DNA of 18,154 nt from an uncultured Coriobacteriaceae bacterium (GTDB lineage: Bacteria > Actinomycetota > Coriobacteriia > Coriobacteriales > Atopobiaceae), in the NCBI GenBank assembly GCA_900549525.1, contig UWSJ01000036.1, positions 1-18,154 on the forward strand. Reading direction: 5' to 3'. This document shows, one piece after another, positions 7,554 to 15,623 of this stretch (positions are counted from its first letter, which is position 1; each line of letters opens with the position of its first letter). The notes beneath the pieces were generated by a model. That model searched no databases and was not told where the DNA came from. It saw nothing but the letters and a program-made list of their open reading frames with translations. The position numbers and the translations under genes are program-made.

Positions 7554-8342
7554 CTAGCCAATAAGCCCGAGGTGGCGACAGGCATTCCAGACGCCGTCTT
7601 CGTCCACGGAGCTGGTCACATAGTCCGCCGCGGCCTCTGCCTCGTCGGTTGCGTTGCCCATCGCCACGCCCGTGCCGCAGAAGGCGAGCATGTCTGCGTC
7701 ATTGCCGCCGTCACCAAACGCCACGGCCTCCTCCGGAGCGATGCCCCGGTGCCAAAGCGTCTCGCGGACGCCGGCCGACTTGCTGCTGCCCTTGGGCACC
7801 ACGTCGCAGAAGTGCTCGATCCAGCGGGTGGCCATGACGTGGGAGCACGCGTCGGTCAGGATGTGCTCCCGTTCAGGCGGAAGAAACGCACAGAACTGGT
7901 AGACGTGCGCGTCAAGCGCCTGGCGGATATCGCCCTCCTCGTAGACGAGCCCGGCGTTGCGCTCCACCGCGCGCACCGCCGCCGAGTGCCCGGACACGTA
8001 GGCACGGTCGCGCTCGAGGGCAAGAGCGTCGTAGAGGCCGTCCTCTACCTGGGACACGACGGTCGCGACGTCTGCCGGATCGAGCGGGCACTCGAAGTAG
8101 ACGCCCCCGTCGTCAAAGCAGCACGAGCCGTTCATCGTGACGAAGCCGTCAAAGCCCGGGAAGCCCTCGAAGCCGTTGCGCATGCAGGGCTGCAGCTGGT
8201 ACTTGGGCCGCCCGGACGCGACGAAGCACAGCACGCCGTGCCGATGCAGCTCGGCGATCGCGCGCTTGGTCGACTCCGGCATCCTGTGCGTCTTGAAGCT
8301 CACGAGCGTGCCGTCGATGTCGAAAAATGCCGCCTTGATCAT
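7554..8342 (-). CDS. Cof-type HAD-superfamily phosphatase
   Basis: This 262-residue protein belongs to the HAD subclass IIB (Cof) family, cytosolic Mg-dependent phosphatases often acting on sugar or cofactor phosphates. Motif I is 'DIDGTLVSF' (Asp8 nucleophile, Asp10), motif II 'VASGRPKYQL' (Ser43), motif III a lysine in 'PKGSSKSAGV' (184-188), and motif IV 'AFGDGGNDADML' (208-219), followed by the characteristic 'VAMGNATDEAEAAADYVTSS'. The C2 cap lies between motifs II and III. The start is ATG at 8342 with CGGAGGA 4 nt upstream. The length is normal for the family. It follows leuB on the same strand after 139 nt, so read-through from the leu operon is possible, but nothing suggests a role in leucine synthesis. 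The substrate cannot be predicted from sequence. Confidence 0.9.
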   Translation of the reverse strand: MIKAAFFDIDGTLVSFKTHRMPESTKRAIAELHRHGVLCFVASGRPKYQLQPCMRNGFEGFPGFDGFVTMNGSCCFDDGGVYFECPLDPADVATVVSQVEDGLYDALALERDRAYVSGHSAAVRAVERNAGLVYEEGDIRQALDAHVYQFCAFLPPEREHILTDACSHVMATRWIEHFCDVVPKGSSKSAGVRETLWHRGIAPEEAVAFGDGGNDADMLAFCGTGVAMGNATDEAEAAADYVTSSVDEDGVWNACRHLGLIG

Positions 8343-8422
8343 GCGTCCTCCGGATGCGGTTGGCTACGCCTTCCATTGAAGACCGAACGAACCCGGCGCA
8401 CAAGCGGGAAAGGGCCCGTCCC

Positions 8423-8444
8423 TGGCGACTGCGGGCTGTCGCCA
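8423..8444. other. Stem-loop between leuB and the HAD gene
   Basis: TGGCGAC and GTCGCCA (7 bp, 8-nt loop) form a hairpin just after leuB on the minus strand. What follows in that direction is GGGACGGGCCCTTTCCC, with only a short T-run, so at most it is a weak terminator of the leu operon. The rest of 8343-8481 shows nothing recognisable. Confidence 0.3.
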
Positions 8445-8481
8445 TTGTGATAGCTCGCGCAGGGGTCCTCGCCACGCCCAT

Positions 8482-9591
8482 CTAGCCCAGGTGCTCCACC
8501 ACCGCATCTCCCATAGCCGCGGTGCCGAGAATGTGGTCCCGCGGCGTTGCGTCGTCGGCGATGTCGGCCGTGCGCCAACCCCCATCGAGCGTGGCCTCGA
8601 TGGCGGCGCGGATGGCGTCGGCCGCGCCTCCCATGTCGAAGCTGTGGCGCAGCATCATCTCTACGGACATGATCTGCGCGAGCGGGTTGGCGACGCCCCG
8701 TCCTGCGATGTCGGGCGCCGAGCCGTGGCTGGGCTCGAAGAGCGCAACGCCGTCGCCCAGGCTCGCGGAGGCCAGCATGCCGAGCGACCCGGTAATCTGC
8801 GCCGCCTCGTCGGAGAGGATGTCGCCGAACATGTTCTCCGTCACGATCACGTCGAAGTGCACGGGACGGTTGATGAGCTGCATGGCCGTGTTGTCCACGA
8901 GCATGTCCTCGAGCTCCACGTCGGGGTACGCCTCGTCATGGACGCGATGCACCACCTCGCGCCACATGTGGCTCGTGTCGAGCACGTTGGCCTTGTCGAC
9001 GCTCGTCACGCGGCCGCGACGGCGCCTGGCAGCCTCGAACGCTTGACGCGCGATGCGCTCGACCTCGTACTCCCGGTACTCGAGCGTATCGACCGCGCGC
9101 TGGCCGGGAGCGCCGCCCGCCCCCGCGCCGGCCTCGTCGTAGTAGCGATGGCGCTCGCCGAAGTAGAGGCCACCCGTGAGCTCGCGCACGATCATGAGGT
9201 CGACGCCTTCGATGACCTCAGGGCGAAGCGTCGAGGCACCGGCGAGCGGCTTGAAGATCTGCACCGGCCGCAGGTTGGTGTAAAGCCCGAGCGCCTTGCG
9301 GATGGCGAGCAGCCCCCGCTCCGGGCGCGGCTTCGTGGAGTCGGTGGTGTCCCACTTGGGGCCACCCACCGCGGCGAGCAGCACGGCGTCAGAAGATCGG
9401 GCGGCATCGAGCGTTGCGGCCGGCAGCGGCTCGTCCGCGGCATCAATGGCGGCGCCGCCAATAAGGGCATCCTCGCAGGTAAACGTCACGCCCGCACGCT
9501 TCCCCACTGCGGCAAGCACCTTCTTGCCCTCGGCGATGATCTCGGGGCCGATGCCGTCACCCGGCAGGCAGCAGATCTTGTACGTAGTCAT
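8482..9591 (-). CDS. leuB: 3-isopropylmalate dehydrogenase
   Basis: LeuB catalyses NAD-dependent oxidation and decarboxylation of 3-isopropylmalate to 2-ketoisocaproate, the last leucine-specific step before transamination. The 369-residue protein has the expected motifs: 'LPGDGIGPEI' at the N-terminus, 'VGGPKWDT', 'LYTNLRPVQIF', 'VRELTGGLYFGERHRYYDE', the catalytic lysine in 'VDKANVLDTSHMWREVV', 'VDNTAMQLI', metal-binding aspartates in 'ENMFGDILSDEAAQ', and the NAD-binding 'EPSHGSAPDIAGRGVANP'. The length is usual. The start is ATG at 9591; an AGGAAG lies 10 nt upstream, a somewhat long spacing. It is the last gene of the leu operon but is separated from leuD by 224 nt carrying a palindromic repeat array, unlike the tight leuA-leuC-leuD spacing, so it might have a separate promoter. 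Confidence 0.96.
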   Translation of the reverse strand: MTTYKICCLPGDGIGPEIIAEGKKVLAAVGKRAGVTFTCEDALIGGAAIDAADEPLPAATLDAARSSDAVLLAAVGGPKWDTTDSTKPRPERGLLAIRKALGLYTNLRPVQIFKPLAGASTLRPEVIEGVDLMIVRELTGGLYFGERHRYYDEAGAGAGGAPGQRAVDTLEYREYEVERIARQAFEAARRRRGRVTSVDKANVLDTSHMWREVVHRVHDEAYPDVELEDMLVDNTAMQLINRPVHFDVIVTENMFGDILSDEAAQITGSLGMLASASLGDGVALFEPSHGSAPDIAGRGVANPLAQIMSVEMMLRHSFDMGGAADAIRAAIEATLDGGWRTADIADDATPRDHILGTAAMGDAVVEHLG

Positions 9592-9675
9592 TCGATCACA
9601 TCTTCCTTTCGTTGACGCCAGCCGGGCGTTTCTCTCGGGAGCGTGGTTCTTCCGGAAGCTCCGGAGTCAGAGGGC

Positions 9676-9771
9676 CGGACGAAACGGTAAGGCCCATGCC
9701 ATGCGCGGACGAAACGGTAATTCTCGGCGCGAATAATTACCGAATCATCCGCGTATCGCCCCACATTACCG
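9676..9771. repeat. Symmetric four-copy CGGTAA/TTACCG array in the leuD-leuB gap
   Basis: CGGACGAAACGGTAA occurs twice as a direct repeat (9676-9690 and 9706-9720; 30-bp step). Two inverted copies of its core follow: ATTACCGAA at 9736-9744 and 9765-9773 (29-bp step). The inner pair forms a long dyad, 9705-9752. GCGGA pairs with TCCGC, and CGGTAATT with AATTACCG, around a 12-nt loop, with two symmetric 5-nt internal loops. Steps of about three helical turns would place the sites on one face of DNA. It could be an operator array, an intercistronic RNA structure, or a REP/MITE-like repeat. No protein-coding potential is credible here. Confidence 0.7.
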
Positions 9772-9815
9772 AACCGCCCGCGCATCACTCCCCAGCGCAG
9801 CGCCGCGCATCACAG

Positions 9816-10316
9816 CTAACGGCCCGCCGCCAGCTTGGCACGCGTACGGGCGACGAGCCCGCCCGCCTCGATAATCTCGGCGATAAACGGCGGAAACGGC
9901 TCGGCCGTAAAGGTCTCGCCCGTGCGCTCGTTGGTGATGACGCCTGCCTCGGTGTCCACGGCCACCGTGTCACCCGCAACAATCGCGTCGACGGCCTCGG
10001 GGCACTCGAGGATGGACAGGCCCACGTTGATGCTGTTGCGGTAGAAGATGCGCGCGAAGCTCTTGGCGATGACGCAGGACACGCCCGCCGCCTTGAGCGC
10101 CACCGGCGCGTGCTCGCGCGACGACCCGCAGCCAAAGTTCTCCTCGGCAACGATGATGTCCCCGGGCTTCACCGTGGTGGCAAACGTGGGATCGATGTCC
10201 TCCATCGCGTGCGCGGCCAGGTGCGCATGGTCGGAGCTGTTGAGGTAACGAGCCGGGATGATGACGTCCGTGTCGACGTCGCGCCCGTAGCGGAAGACGG
10301 TTCCCTTGAACTGCAT
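9816..10316 (-). CDS. leuD: 3-isopropylmalate dehydratase small subunit
   Basis: LeuD is the swivelling small subunit that pairs with LeuC to isomerise 2-isopropylmalate to 3-isopropylmalate. The 166-residue protein is the short (archaeal/clostridial type) form. It has '[19 protein letters not shown]' near residues 11-29, where the loop after YL helps set substrate specificity, the conserved '[14 protein letters not shown]' and '[13 protein letters not shown]'. The start is ATG at 10316 with GGGAAGGA 6 nt upstream; the frame extends to 10388, but that would overlap leuC and lacks a site. It begins 16 nt after the leuC stop, so the two are co-translated. Short LeuD forms can be homoaconitase-like in some organisms, but the complete leuA-leuC-leuD-leuB context supports leucine synthesis. 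Confidence 0.95.
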   Translation of the reverse strand: MQFKGTVFRYGRDVDTDVIIPARYLNSSDHAHLAAHAMEDIDPTFATTVKPGDIIVAEENFGCGSSREHAPVALKAAGVSCVIAKSFARIFYRNSINVGLSILECPEAVDAIVAGDTVAVDTEAGVITNERTGETFTAEPFPPFIAEIIEAGGLVARTRAKLAAGR

Positions 10317-10332
10317 GTGTGATCCTTCCCGG

Positions 10333-11601
<1,269 letters not shown>

Positions 11602-11625
11602 AGCAGAAACCTCTCCTGTCAAGGC

Positions 11626-11645
11626 GGGGCACCCCCCGGCGCCCC
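11626..11645 (-). other. GC-rich intercistronic hairpin, leuA-leuC
   Basis: On the transcript strand GGGGC pairs with GCCCC around a 10-nt loop, between the leuA stop and the leuC ribosome binding site. It has no T-run, so it is more likely to influence RNA decay or relative expression than to terminate. The stem is short, and its meaning is uncertain. Confidence 0.3.
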
Positions 11646-11656
11646 ACCGTCGGCGC

Positions 11657-13192
11657 TTACTTCCCGCTCTTGGCGCGGGACGTCTGGATCATGCGGTTGA
11701 TGGCGTTCACGTAGGCCTTCGCGCTCGAGACGATGATGTCGTTGTCCGCGCCGCGCCCGGTGAAGACGTTGCCGTCCTCGGCCGCCACGCGCACCGTGAC
11801 CTCGCCAATCGCGTCGATGCCGCGGGTGATGGCCTTGATCGAGAACTCCGACAGGTCGCCGTGGACGGCCACGACCTTGTCGATGGCCTTGTACGCCGCG
11901 TCGACCGGGCCGGAGCCCGTGGCGCACACCACGTGCGTGGCCCCCACCTCGTCGGTGATGGTGGCCGTGGCGGTGGGCACAAGCGGGTCGCCGCAGCTCA
12001 CCTGGAGCGCGTCGAGCGTGTAAACGGCCTCGGCGTCACGCTGGTGCTCCTGGACCATCGACTCCAGATCCTCGTCGTAGACCTCCTTCTTCTGGTCGGC
12101 GACCTCGAGGAAGCGCTGGTACATGGTCTCGAACTGATCGTCGTCGAAGGTGTAGCCCAGCTCGGCGAAGCGGTGGCGCAGCGCGGCGTGGCCGGAGCGC
12201 GCCGAGAGGATGATCTGCGAGCCGCCCGCTCCCACGTCGGCCGGGTCGATGATCTCGTAGGTGTCACGGGCCTTGAGGACGCCGTCCTGGTGGATGCCCG
12301 AGCTGTGCGCGAAGGCGTTGGCGCCCACGATGGCCTTGTTGGGCTGCACGTTGATGCCGGTGATGCTGCTCACGAGCTTGCTCGCGCGGGTGAGCTCCTG
12401 GGTCACCACGTCGGTGTGGGCGTCCAGCCCGTCGCCGTGCATCTTGATGGCCATGACGACCTCCTCGAGCGCGGTGTTGCCGGCACGCTCGCCCAGGCCG
12501 TTGATGGTGCACTCGATCTGCGTGGCGCCGTTGCGCACGCTCTCGAGCGCCAGCGCCGTGGCCATGCCGAGGTCGTTGTGCGTGTGCACGGAGATGGTGA
12601 CGTCCTCGATGCCGTCCACGCGCTCGCGCAGGTCGCGGATGCGCGCGCCGAAGTCCCACGGCATGTTGTAGCCCGTGGTGTCGGGGATGTTCACGACGGT
12701 GGCGCCGGCCTTCACGGCGGCCTCGATGATGCGCACGAGGAAGTCCTGGTCGGCGCGCCCCGCGTCCTCGGCATAGAACTCGACGTCGTCCACGTAGCCA
12801 CGGGCCCGCTTCACGGCATGTACCGCACGCTCGATGGCCTCGTCCTCGGTCATGTGGAGCTTCTCGTGCAGGTGGCTCGGAGAGACGCCCAGGCCCGTGT
12901 GGATGCGCGGGCGCTTCGCGCTCCTCAGGGCCTCGGCCGCCACGTCGATGTCCTTGTCGACGGCACGCGTGAGGCCGCAGACAGTGCACGTGTCGCCCGC
13001 GATGAGGCCAATCTCGTGGACGCTCTTGAAGTCGCCGGGGCTCGAGATGGGAAAGCCCGCCTCGATGACGTCGACCTTCATGCGGACAAGCTGCCGGGCG
13101 ATGACGAGCTTCTCCTCGGTGTTCATGCTGGCGCCGGGGCTCTGCTCGCCGTCGCGAAGCGTGGTGTCGAAGATGGCGATCTTGCGGGTCAT
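11657..13192 (-). CDS. leuA: 2-isopropylmalate synthase
   Basis: LeuA condenses acetyl-CoA with 2-ketoisovalerate, the first committed step of leucine synthesis and the usual feedback target. The 511-residue protein has the bacterial LeuA layout. A TIM barrel spans about 1-270, with '[13 protein letters not shown]' (8-20), '[12 protein letters not shown]' carrying the metal-binding HxH, '[19 protein letters not shown]', and '[12 protein letters not shown]' in the linker. The C-terminal regulatory LeuA dimer domain (about 390-511) contains '[19 protein letters not shown]'. The intact regulatory domain suggests leucine feedback inhibition, in addition to the transcription attenuation indicated upstream. 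ATG at 13192 has AGGAGG 5 nt upstream; a longer frame to 13303 would run into the attenuator and is rejected. It is the first gene of the operon. Confidence 0.96.
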   Translation of the reverse strand: MTRKIAIFDTTLRDGEQSPGASMNTEEKLVIARQLVRMKVDVIEAGFPISSPGDFKSVHEIGLIAGDTCTVCGLTRAVDKDIDVAAEALRSAKRPRIHTGLGVSPSHLHEKLHMTEDEAIERAVHAVKRARGYVDDVEFYAEDAGRADQDFLVRIIEAAVKAGATVVNIPDTTGYNMPWDFGARIRDLRERVDGIEDVTISVHTHNDLGMATALALESVRNGATQIECTINGLGERAGNTALEEVVMAIKMHGDGLDAHTDVVTQELTRASKLVSSITGINVQPNKAIVGANAFAHSSGIHQDGVLKARDTYEIIDPADVGAGGSQIILSARSGHAALRHRFAELGYTFDDDQFETMYQRFLEVADQKKEVYDEDLESMVQEHQRDAEAVYTLDALQVSCGDPLVPTATATITDEVGATHVVCATGSGPVDAAYKAIDKVVAVHGDLSEFSIKAITRGIDAIGEVTVRVAAEDGNVFTGRGADNDIIVSSAKAYVNAINRMIQTSRAKSGK

Positions 13193-13284
13193 GGTGTCCT
13201 CCTGTGGATGGGATGCCGGTAGAGCGTGCCCGCAGGAGAACTCGTGGGAGGTGCGCGACCACAGCCGAGTCAGGGCATGGTCGC

Positions 13285-13346
13285 AAAGAGAAAAGACACC
13301 CAACGCGAGAACCCCTGCGAGCGGGGTGCGTACGCGTCTGGGTGCC
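13285..13346 (-). terminator. Intrinsic terminator of the leu attenuator
   Basis: On the minus strand GGCACCCAGACGCG (13346-13333) pairs with CGCGTTGGGTGTC (13307-13295), with one bulge and one G-U pair. A further inner stem ACCCC/GGGGT (13327-13323 with 13315-13311) adds to it. The T-rich run TTTTCTCTTT follows. It ends about 90 nt before the leuA start and 28 nt after the leader peptide stop, as expected for an attenuator. Confidence 0.8.
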
Positions 13347-13384
13347 GAGAAAATCGAGCGTGAAGAAGGAACCCTAACGCGTAC
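13330..13384 (-). promoter_or_regulatory. Possible antiterminator pairing of the leu attenuator
   Basis: GTACGCGT at the end of the leader reading frame (13384-13377) is an exact complement of ACGCGTAC in the ascending arm of the terminator (13337-13330). If a ribosome stalls at the leucine codons this segment stays free and could invade the terminator. If the ribosome reaches the stop codon it is covered. ACGCGT is itself a palindrome, so part of the match is not independent. A second match, GGAACCC before the leader start (13452-13446) with GGGTTCC after its stop (13374-13368), could close the whole leader. Folding was judged by eye. Confidence 0.5.
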
Positions 13385-13439
13385 CCGCAGGTAGTAGCGC
13401 TAGGCCTAGGAGCTGCATGTGAGAAGCGATGCAAGCCAT
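13374..13439 (-). CDS. leuL: Leucine-rich leader peptide of the leu operon
   Basis: This 21-residue reading frame begins MACIASHM and continues QLLGLALL before a short tail and TAG. Five of eight consecutive residues are leucine. Their codons are CTC, CTA, CTA, CTA, CTA; CTA appears very seldom in the neighbouring genes, which use CTC and CTG. A leader that is slow to translate when Leu-tRNA is scarce is the known design of leu attenuators in enterobacteria and actinobacteria. AGAGAGGA lies about 10 nt upstream of the ATG. The peptide has no other expected function. It follows a promoter at about 13472 and precedes an intrinsic terminator at 13346-13285, then leuA. Confidence 0.8.
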   Translation of the reverse strand: MACIASHMQLLGLALLPAGTR

Positions 13440-13471
13440 GGGGCTGGGTTCCTCTCTCTGACGTGCCGGAC

Positions 13472-13480
13472 AGTGTAGCA
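13472..13480 (-). promoter_or_regulatory. Extended -10 promoter of the leu operon
   Basis: On the minus strand TGCTACACT is an extended -10 element (TGn plus TACACT), which would start transcription near 13465, about 25 nt before the leader peptide ATG. No clear -35 hexamer is seen at 16-18 nt. The same nine bases occur before the tRNA-Gln gene (13854-13862), supporting its use as a promoter element here. Confidence 0.6.
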
Positions 13481-13497
13481 AAGCCAGACCCGTCGCG

Positions 13498-13521
13498 GCG
13501 CGAGAAACGCTCTTTTCGCGC
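13498..13521. repeat. Imperfect 24-bp palindrome just upstream of the leu promoter
   Basis: GCGCGA (13498-13503) and TCGCGC (13516-13521) flank a 12-bp centre. The centre of symmetry is about 44 bp upstream of the inferred start, overlapping where a -35 box would lie. This suits an activator or repressor site. The rest of 13522-13619 is comparatively AT-rich toward 13565-13600 and contains no recognised gene. Confidence 0.4.
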
Positions 13522-13619
13522 AAGACCGGGGCCGAAGCCAGCACCGAGAACATACTCCGCAGCTTCAATCCGCAAAAGTAAACCATTCCTAACTTATTGA
13601 CCTCGCGACCAGGACTCAC

Positions 13620-13919
13620 ATGGGCAACGGCACGAACGACCCCCGCACCAGAACCGCCCCCACCGCGCGGCGTGGAGGCGCCCTCGCCCGCAGGCTCTGG
13701 GTGGCGGGCGGCTTGCTCGCCTTCGCGCTTGGCGCCGTCGTGTGGGTGGGGCACGTCGTCTACTTCGGCTTCGTCGTGAAGACCAAGCGGGACGAGGCAT
13801 GGGCCCCGCCCGGCAACGTCCGGCGGCGAGCGCATCCAGCCGCTCCCCCGCTCTGCTACACTCTCATACGCCCACGTTTCGCTGGGGCATCGTCCAGTGG
13901 TCAGGACCCGGGATTTTGA
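13620..13919 (+). CDS. Doubtful small membrane protein reading into the tRNA-Gln gene
   Basis: ATG at 13620 is preceded by AGGA at 6-nt spacing. The 99-residue frame has a basic N-terminus and one hydrophobic segment, 'LWVAGGLLAFALGAVVWVG' (about residues 26-44), extended by 'HVVYFGFVV', like a single-pass membrane protein. Third-position G/C is high to about codon 68 and then falls off. The rest of the frame runs through the tRNA promoter and 37 nt of the tRNA itself, which is implausible as coding. Either the gene is a short protein broken by a frameshift or deletion near 13820, or it is spurious. It is divergent from the leu operon. I recognise no family. Confidence 0.4.
   Translation: MGNGTNDPRTRTAPTARRGGALARRLWVAGGLLAFALGAVVWVGHVVYFGFVVKTKRDEAWAPPGNVRRRAHPAAPPLCYTLIRPRFAGASSSGQDPGF
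13854..13862 (+). promoter_or_regulatory. Extended -10 promoter of tRNA-Gln
   Basis: TGCTACACT lies 20 nt before the mature tRNA 5' end and is identical to the extended -10 element of the leu operon. No clear -35 hexamer is seen. The distance suits a short 5' leader removed by RNase P. Confidence 0.6.
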
Positions 13920-13954
13920 TTCCCGTTACCTAGGTTCGAATCCTAGTGCCCCAG
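13883..13954 (+). tRNA. tRNA-Gln (anticodon UUG)
   Basis: A full cloverleaf can be drawn. The acceptor stem is TGGGGCA with TGCCCCA. The D stem is GTCC/GGAC. The anticodon stem is CGGGA/TCCCG with loop TTTTGAT (anticodon TTG). The T arm is CTAGG-TTCGAAT-CCTAG, and the discriminator base is G. The 3' CCA is not encoded. It lies just upstream of glmU. A GC-rich dyad (GCGCGGC/GCCGCGC) lies in the 85-nt gap between them, without a T-run, so read-through into glmU is plausible. Confidence 0.95.
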
Positions 13955-14039
13955 CGCAGCGTGGGCGTTCTGCTGTCGCGCGGCCACCGTGGCATGCGGC
14001 GCCGCGCGTCGACTCACATCGCATCGAGCGGAGGCACAC

Positions 14040-15461
14040 ATGTCAGCCACGGCCATCGTCCTCGCCGCCGGCGAGGGCACGCGCATGAAGTCCAAGCACG
14101 CCAAGGTCAGTCACGAGATTCTCGGGAAGCCGCTGCTTCGCTGGGTCGTCGACACCGCCGCCGCGGGCGGTTGCGGCCGCATCGTGGTCGTGGTGGGCAG
14201 CCACGCCGACGAGGTGCGCGCACTCGTGGCCGCCGCCTACGGCGAGCGCACGGACGTCACCGTCGAGTGCGTCGAGCAGGCCGAGCGCCTCGGCACCGGC
14301 CATGCCGTCCGCTGCGCGCTCGAGGCCACCGGCATCGCCTCCGGCCCCGTCGTCGTGCTCAACGGCGACCTGCCGCTCGTGACGCCCGAGACGATCTCGC
14401 GCTTCGTCGCCTCCGTCGCGGACGGATCAACCGCCGCCTCCATCCTCACCATCACCGCCCCCGACCCCACGGGCTACGGCCGCATCGAGCTCGACGCCGA
14501 GGGCAACGTCATCCGCAACATCGAGCAGAAGGACTGCACGCCCGAGCAGCTCGAGACGCTCAACGAGCTCAACGCTGGCTGCTACGCCTTTGACGGCAGC
14601 AGGCTCGCTGCGCGCATCGGCGAGATTGGGCACGACAACGCTCAGGGCGAGTACTACCTCCCCGACATGATCGAGATCCTCCGCACCCACGGCGATCGCG
14701 TGGCCGTCGTCCACGTCGACGACTACACCGAGGGCCTCGGCGTGAACTCGCGCGCCGAGCTCGCCCGCGCCGCCTCCATCGCCCGCAACCGCGTGAACGC
14801 CCGCCTCATGGACGAGGGCGTCACGTTTATCGACCCCGCGCAGGCATGGGTTGGACCGGACTGCACCATCGGTCGCGACACGGTGGTCTGGCCGCAGACC
14901 TTCCTCATCGGCGACACCCACGTGGGCGAGGACTGCCAGCTAGGCCCCCAGACGCGCCTCACCAACGTGCGCTGCGGTGACGGCTGCACCCTCGACGAGA
15001 CGGTCGCCATCGACTGCGTGCTCGAGAACGCGGTCGACTGCGGGCCGCGTGCCTACCTGCGCCCGGGCACGCACATGCTCAACGGCTCCAAGGCCGGCAC
15101 CCACGTGGAAATCAAGAAGTCCACGATCGGTGAGGGCTCCAAGGTGCCGCACCTCTCATACATCGGCGACACCACGATGGGCTCGGGCGTCAACATCGGC
15201 GCCGGCTCCATCACCTGCAACTACGACGGCGTCCGCAAGCACAAGACCGTCATAGGCGACGACGTGTTCGTAGGCTCCGACACCATGATGGTGGCCCCGG
15301 CCGAGATTGGCGACGGGGCGCTCGTGGCGGCCGGCTCGGTCATCACCAAGCCCGTCCCGGCCGAGGCCCTTGGCATCGGCCGCGCACGCCAGACGGTCAT
15401 CGAGGACTGGGCGCCCAAGCACCGCGCCATGCTCGAGGAGCAGGCGAAGCGCGAGAAGTAG
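14040..15461 (+). CDS. glmU: Bifunctional GlcNAc-1-phosphate uridyltransferase / glucosamine-1-phosphate acetyltransferase
   Basis: GlmU makes UDP-GlcNAc, precursor of peptidoglycan, in two steps: acetylation of glucosamine-1-phosphate, then uridylyl transfer. The 473-residue protein has the pyrophosphorylase domain first (about 1-230), with 'LAAGEGTRMKSKHAK' (8-22), 'EQAERLGTGHAVRCAL', 'LNGDLPL' and 'NAGCYAF'. The left-handed beta-helix acetyltransferase domain follows (about 255-460), with 'GPRAYLRPGTHM', 'KKSTIGEGSKVPHLSYIGD', 'GAGSITCNYDGVRKHKT' and hexapeptide repeats through 'GDGALVAAGSVIT'. Length is normal. ATG at 14040 has GAGG 5 nt upstream; a longer frame from 13989 lacks a site. 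It is followed by prs and pth, the conserved order also seen as gcaD-prs-spoVC in Bacillus. Confidence 0.97.
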   Translation: MSATAIVLAAGEGTRMKSKHAKVSHEILGKPLLRWVVDTAAAGGCGRIVVVVGSHADEVRALVAAAYGERTDVTVECVEQAERLGTGHAVRCALEATGIASGPVVVLNGDLPLVTPETISRFVASVADGSTAASILTITAPDPTGYGRIELDAEGNVIRNIEQKDCTPEQLETLNELNAGCYAFDGSRLAARIGEIGHDNAQGEYYLPDMIEILRTHGDRVAVVHVDDYTEGLGVNSRAELARAASIARNRVNARLMDEGVTFIDPAQAWVGPDCTIGRDTVVWPQTFLIGDTHVGEDCQLGPQTRLTNVRCGDGCTLDETVAIDCVLENAVDCGPRAYLRPGTHMLNGSKAGTHVEIKKSTIGEGSKVPHLSYIGDTTMGSGVNIGAGSITCNYDGVRKHKTVIGDDVFVGSDTMMVAPAEIGDGALVAAGSVITKPVPAEALGIGRARQTVIEDWAPKHRAMLEEQAKREK

Positions 15462-15553
15462 TCCCGAGGCCCACGGCACCGTCCGCGACATGTCGAAAAC
15501 GTCGCATCACGACGTCGGGGGCCGCACGACTCGGACGAGAAACGCAAGTGCGC

Positions 15554-15559
15554 TAGACT
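15554..15559 (+). promoter_or_regulatory. Candidate -10 box upstream of prs
   Basis: TAGACT in the context CTAGACTGG, identical over 9 bases to the site before the sulfatase gene, lies about 65 nt before the prs start in the 162-nt glmU-prs gap. No good -35 hexamer is visible. The earlier part of the gap (15462-15550) has only a weak 6-bp dyad, ACGTCG/CGACGT, at 15499-15515. Confidence 0.35.
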
Positions 15560-15623
15560 GGCACAGCAACGATGCGGGAACCTACGGCGGCCAACGGTGA
15601 CGGCCGACAAGAAAGGCGGAAGC

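Noticed and set aside
8491..9615. 374-codon plus-strand frame opposite leuB
   Set aside because: Antisense shadow; leuB on the other strand has complete motifs and length.
9588..9788. Minus-strand frame across the leuD-leuB repeat array
   Set aside because: It begins inside the repeats and ends at the leuB start. Its repeated 'YRFVR' segments simply reflect the DNA repeat.
13193..13480. T-box riboswitch as an alternative explanation for the leuA leader
   Set aside because: I found no T-box-like conserved sequence or specifier-loop arrangement, whereas a leucine-rich leader peptide plus terminator is present.
13978..14007. GC-rich dyad after tRNA-Gln as a terminator
   Set aside because: GCGCGGC/GCCGCGC can pair but is followed by GTCGACTC with no T-run, so it is not called as a terminator.
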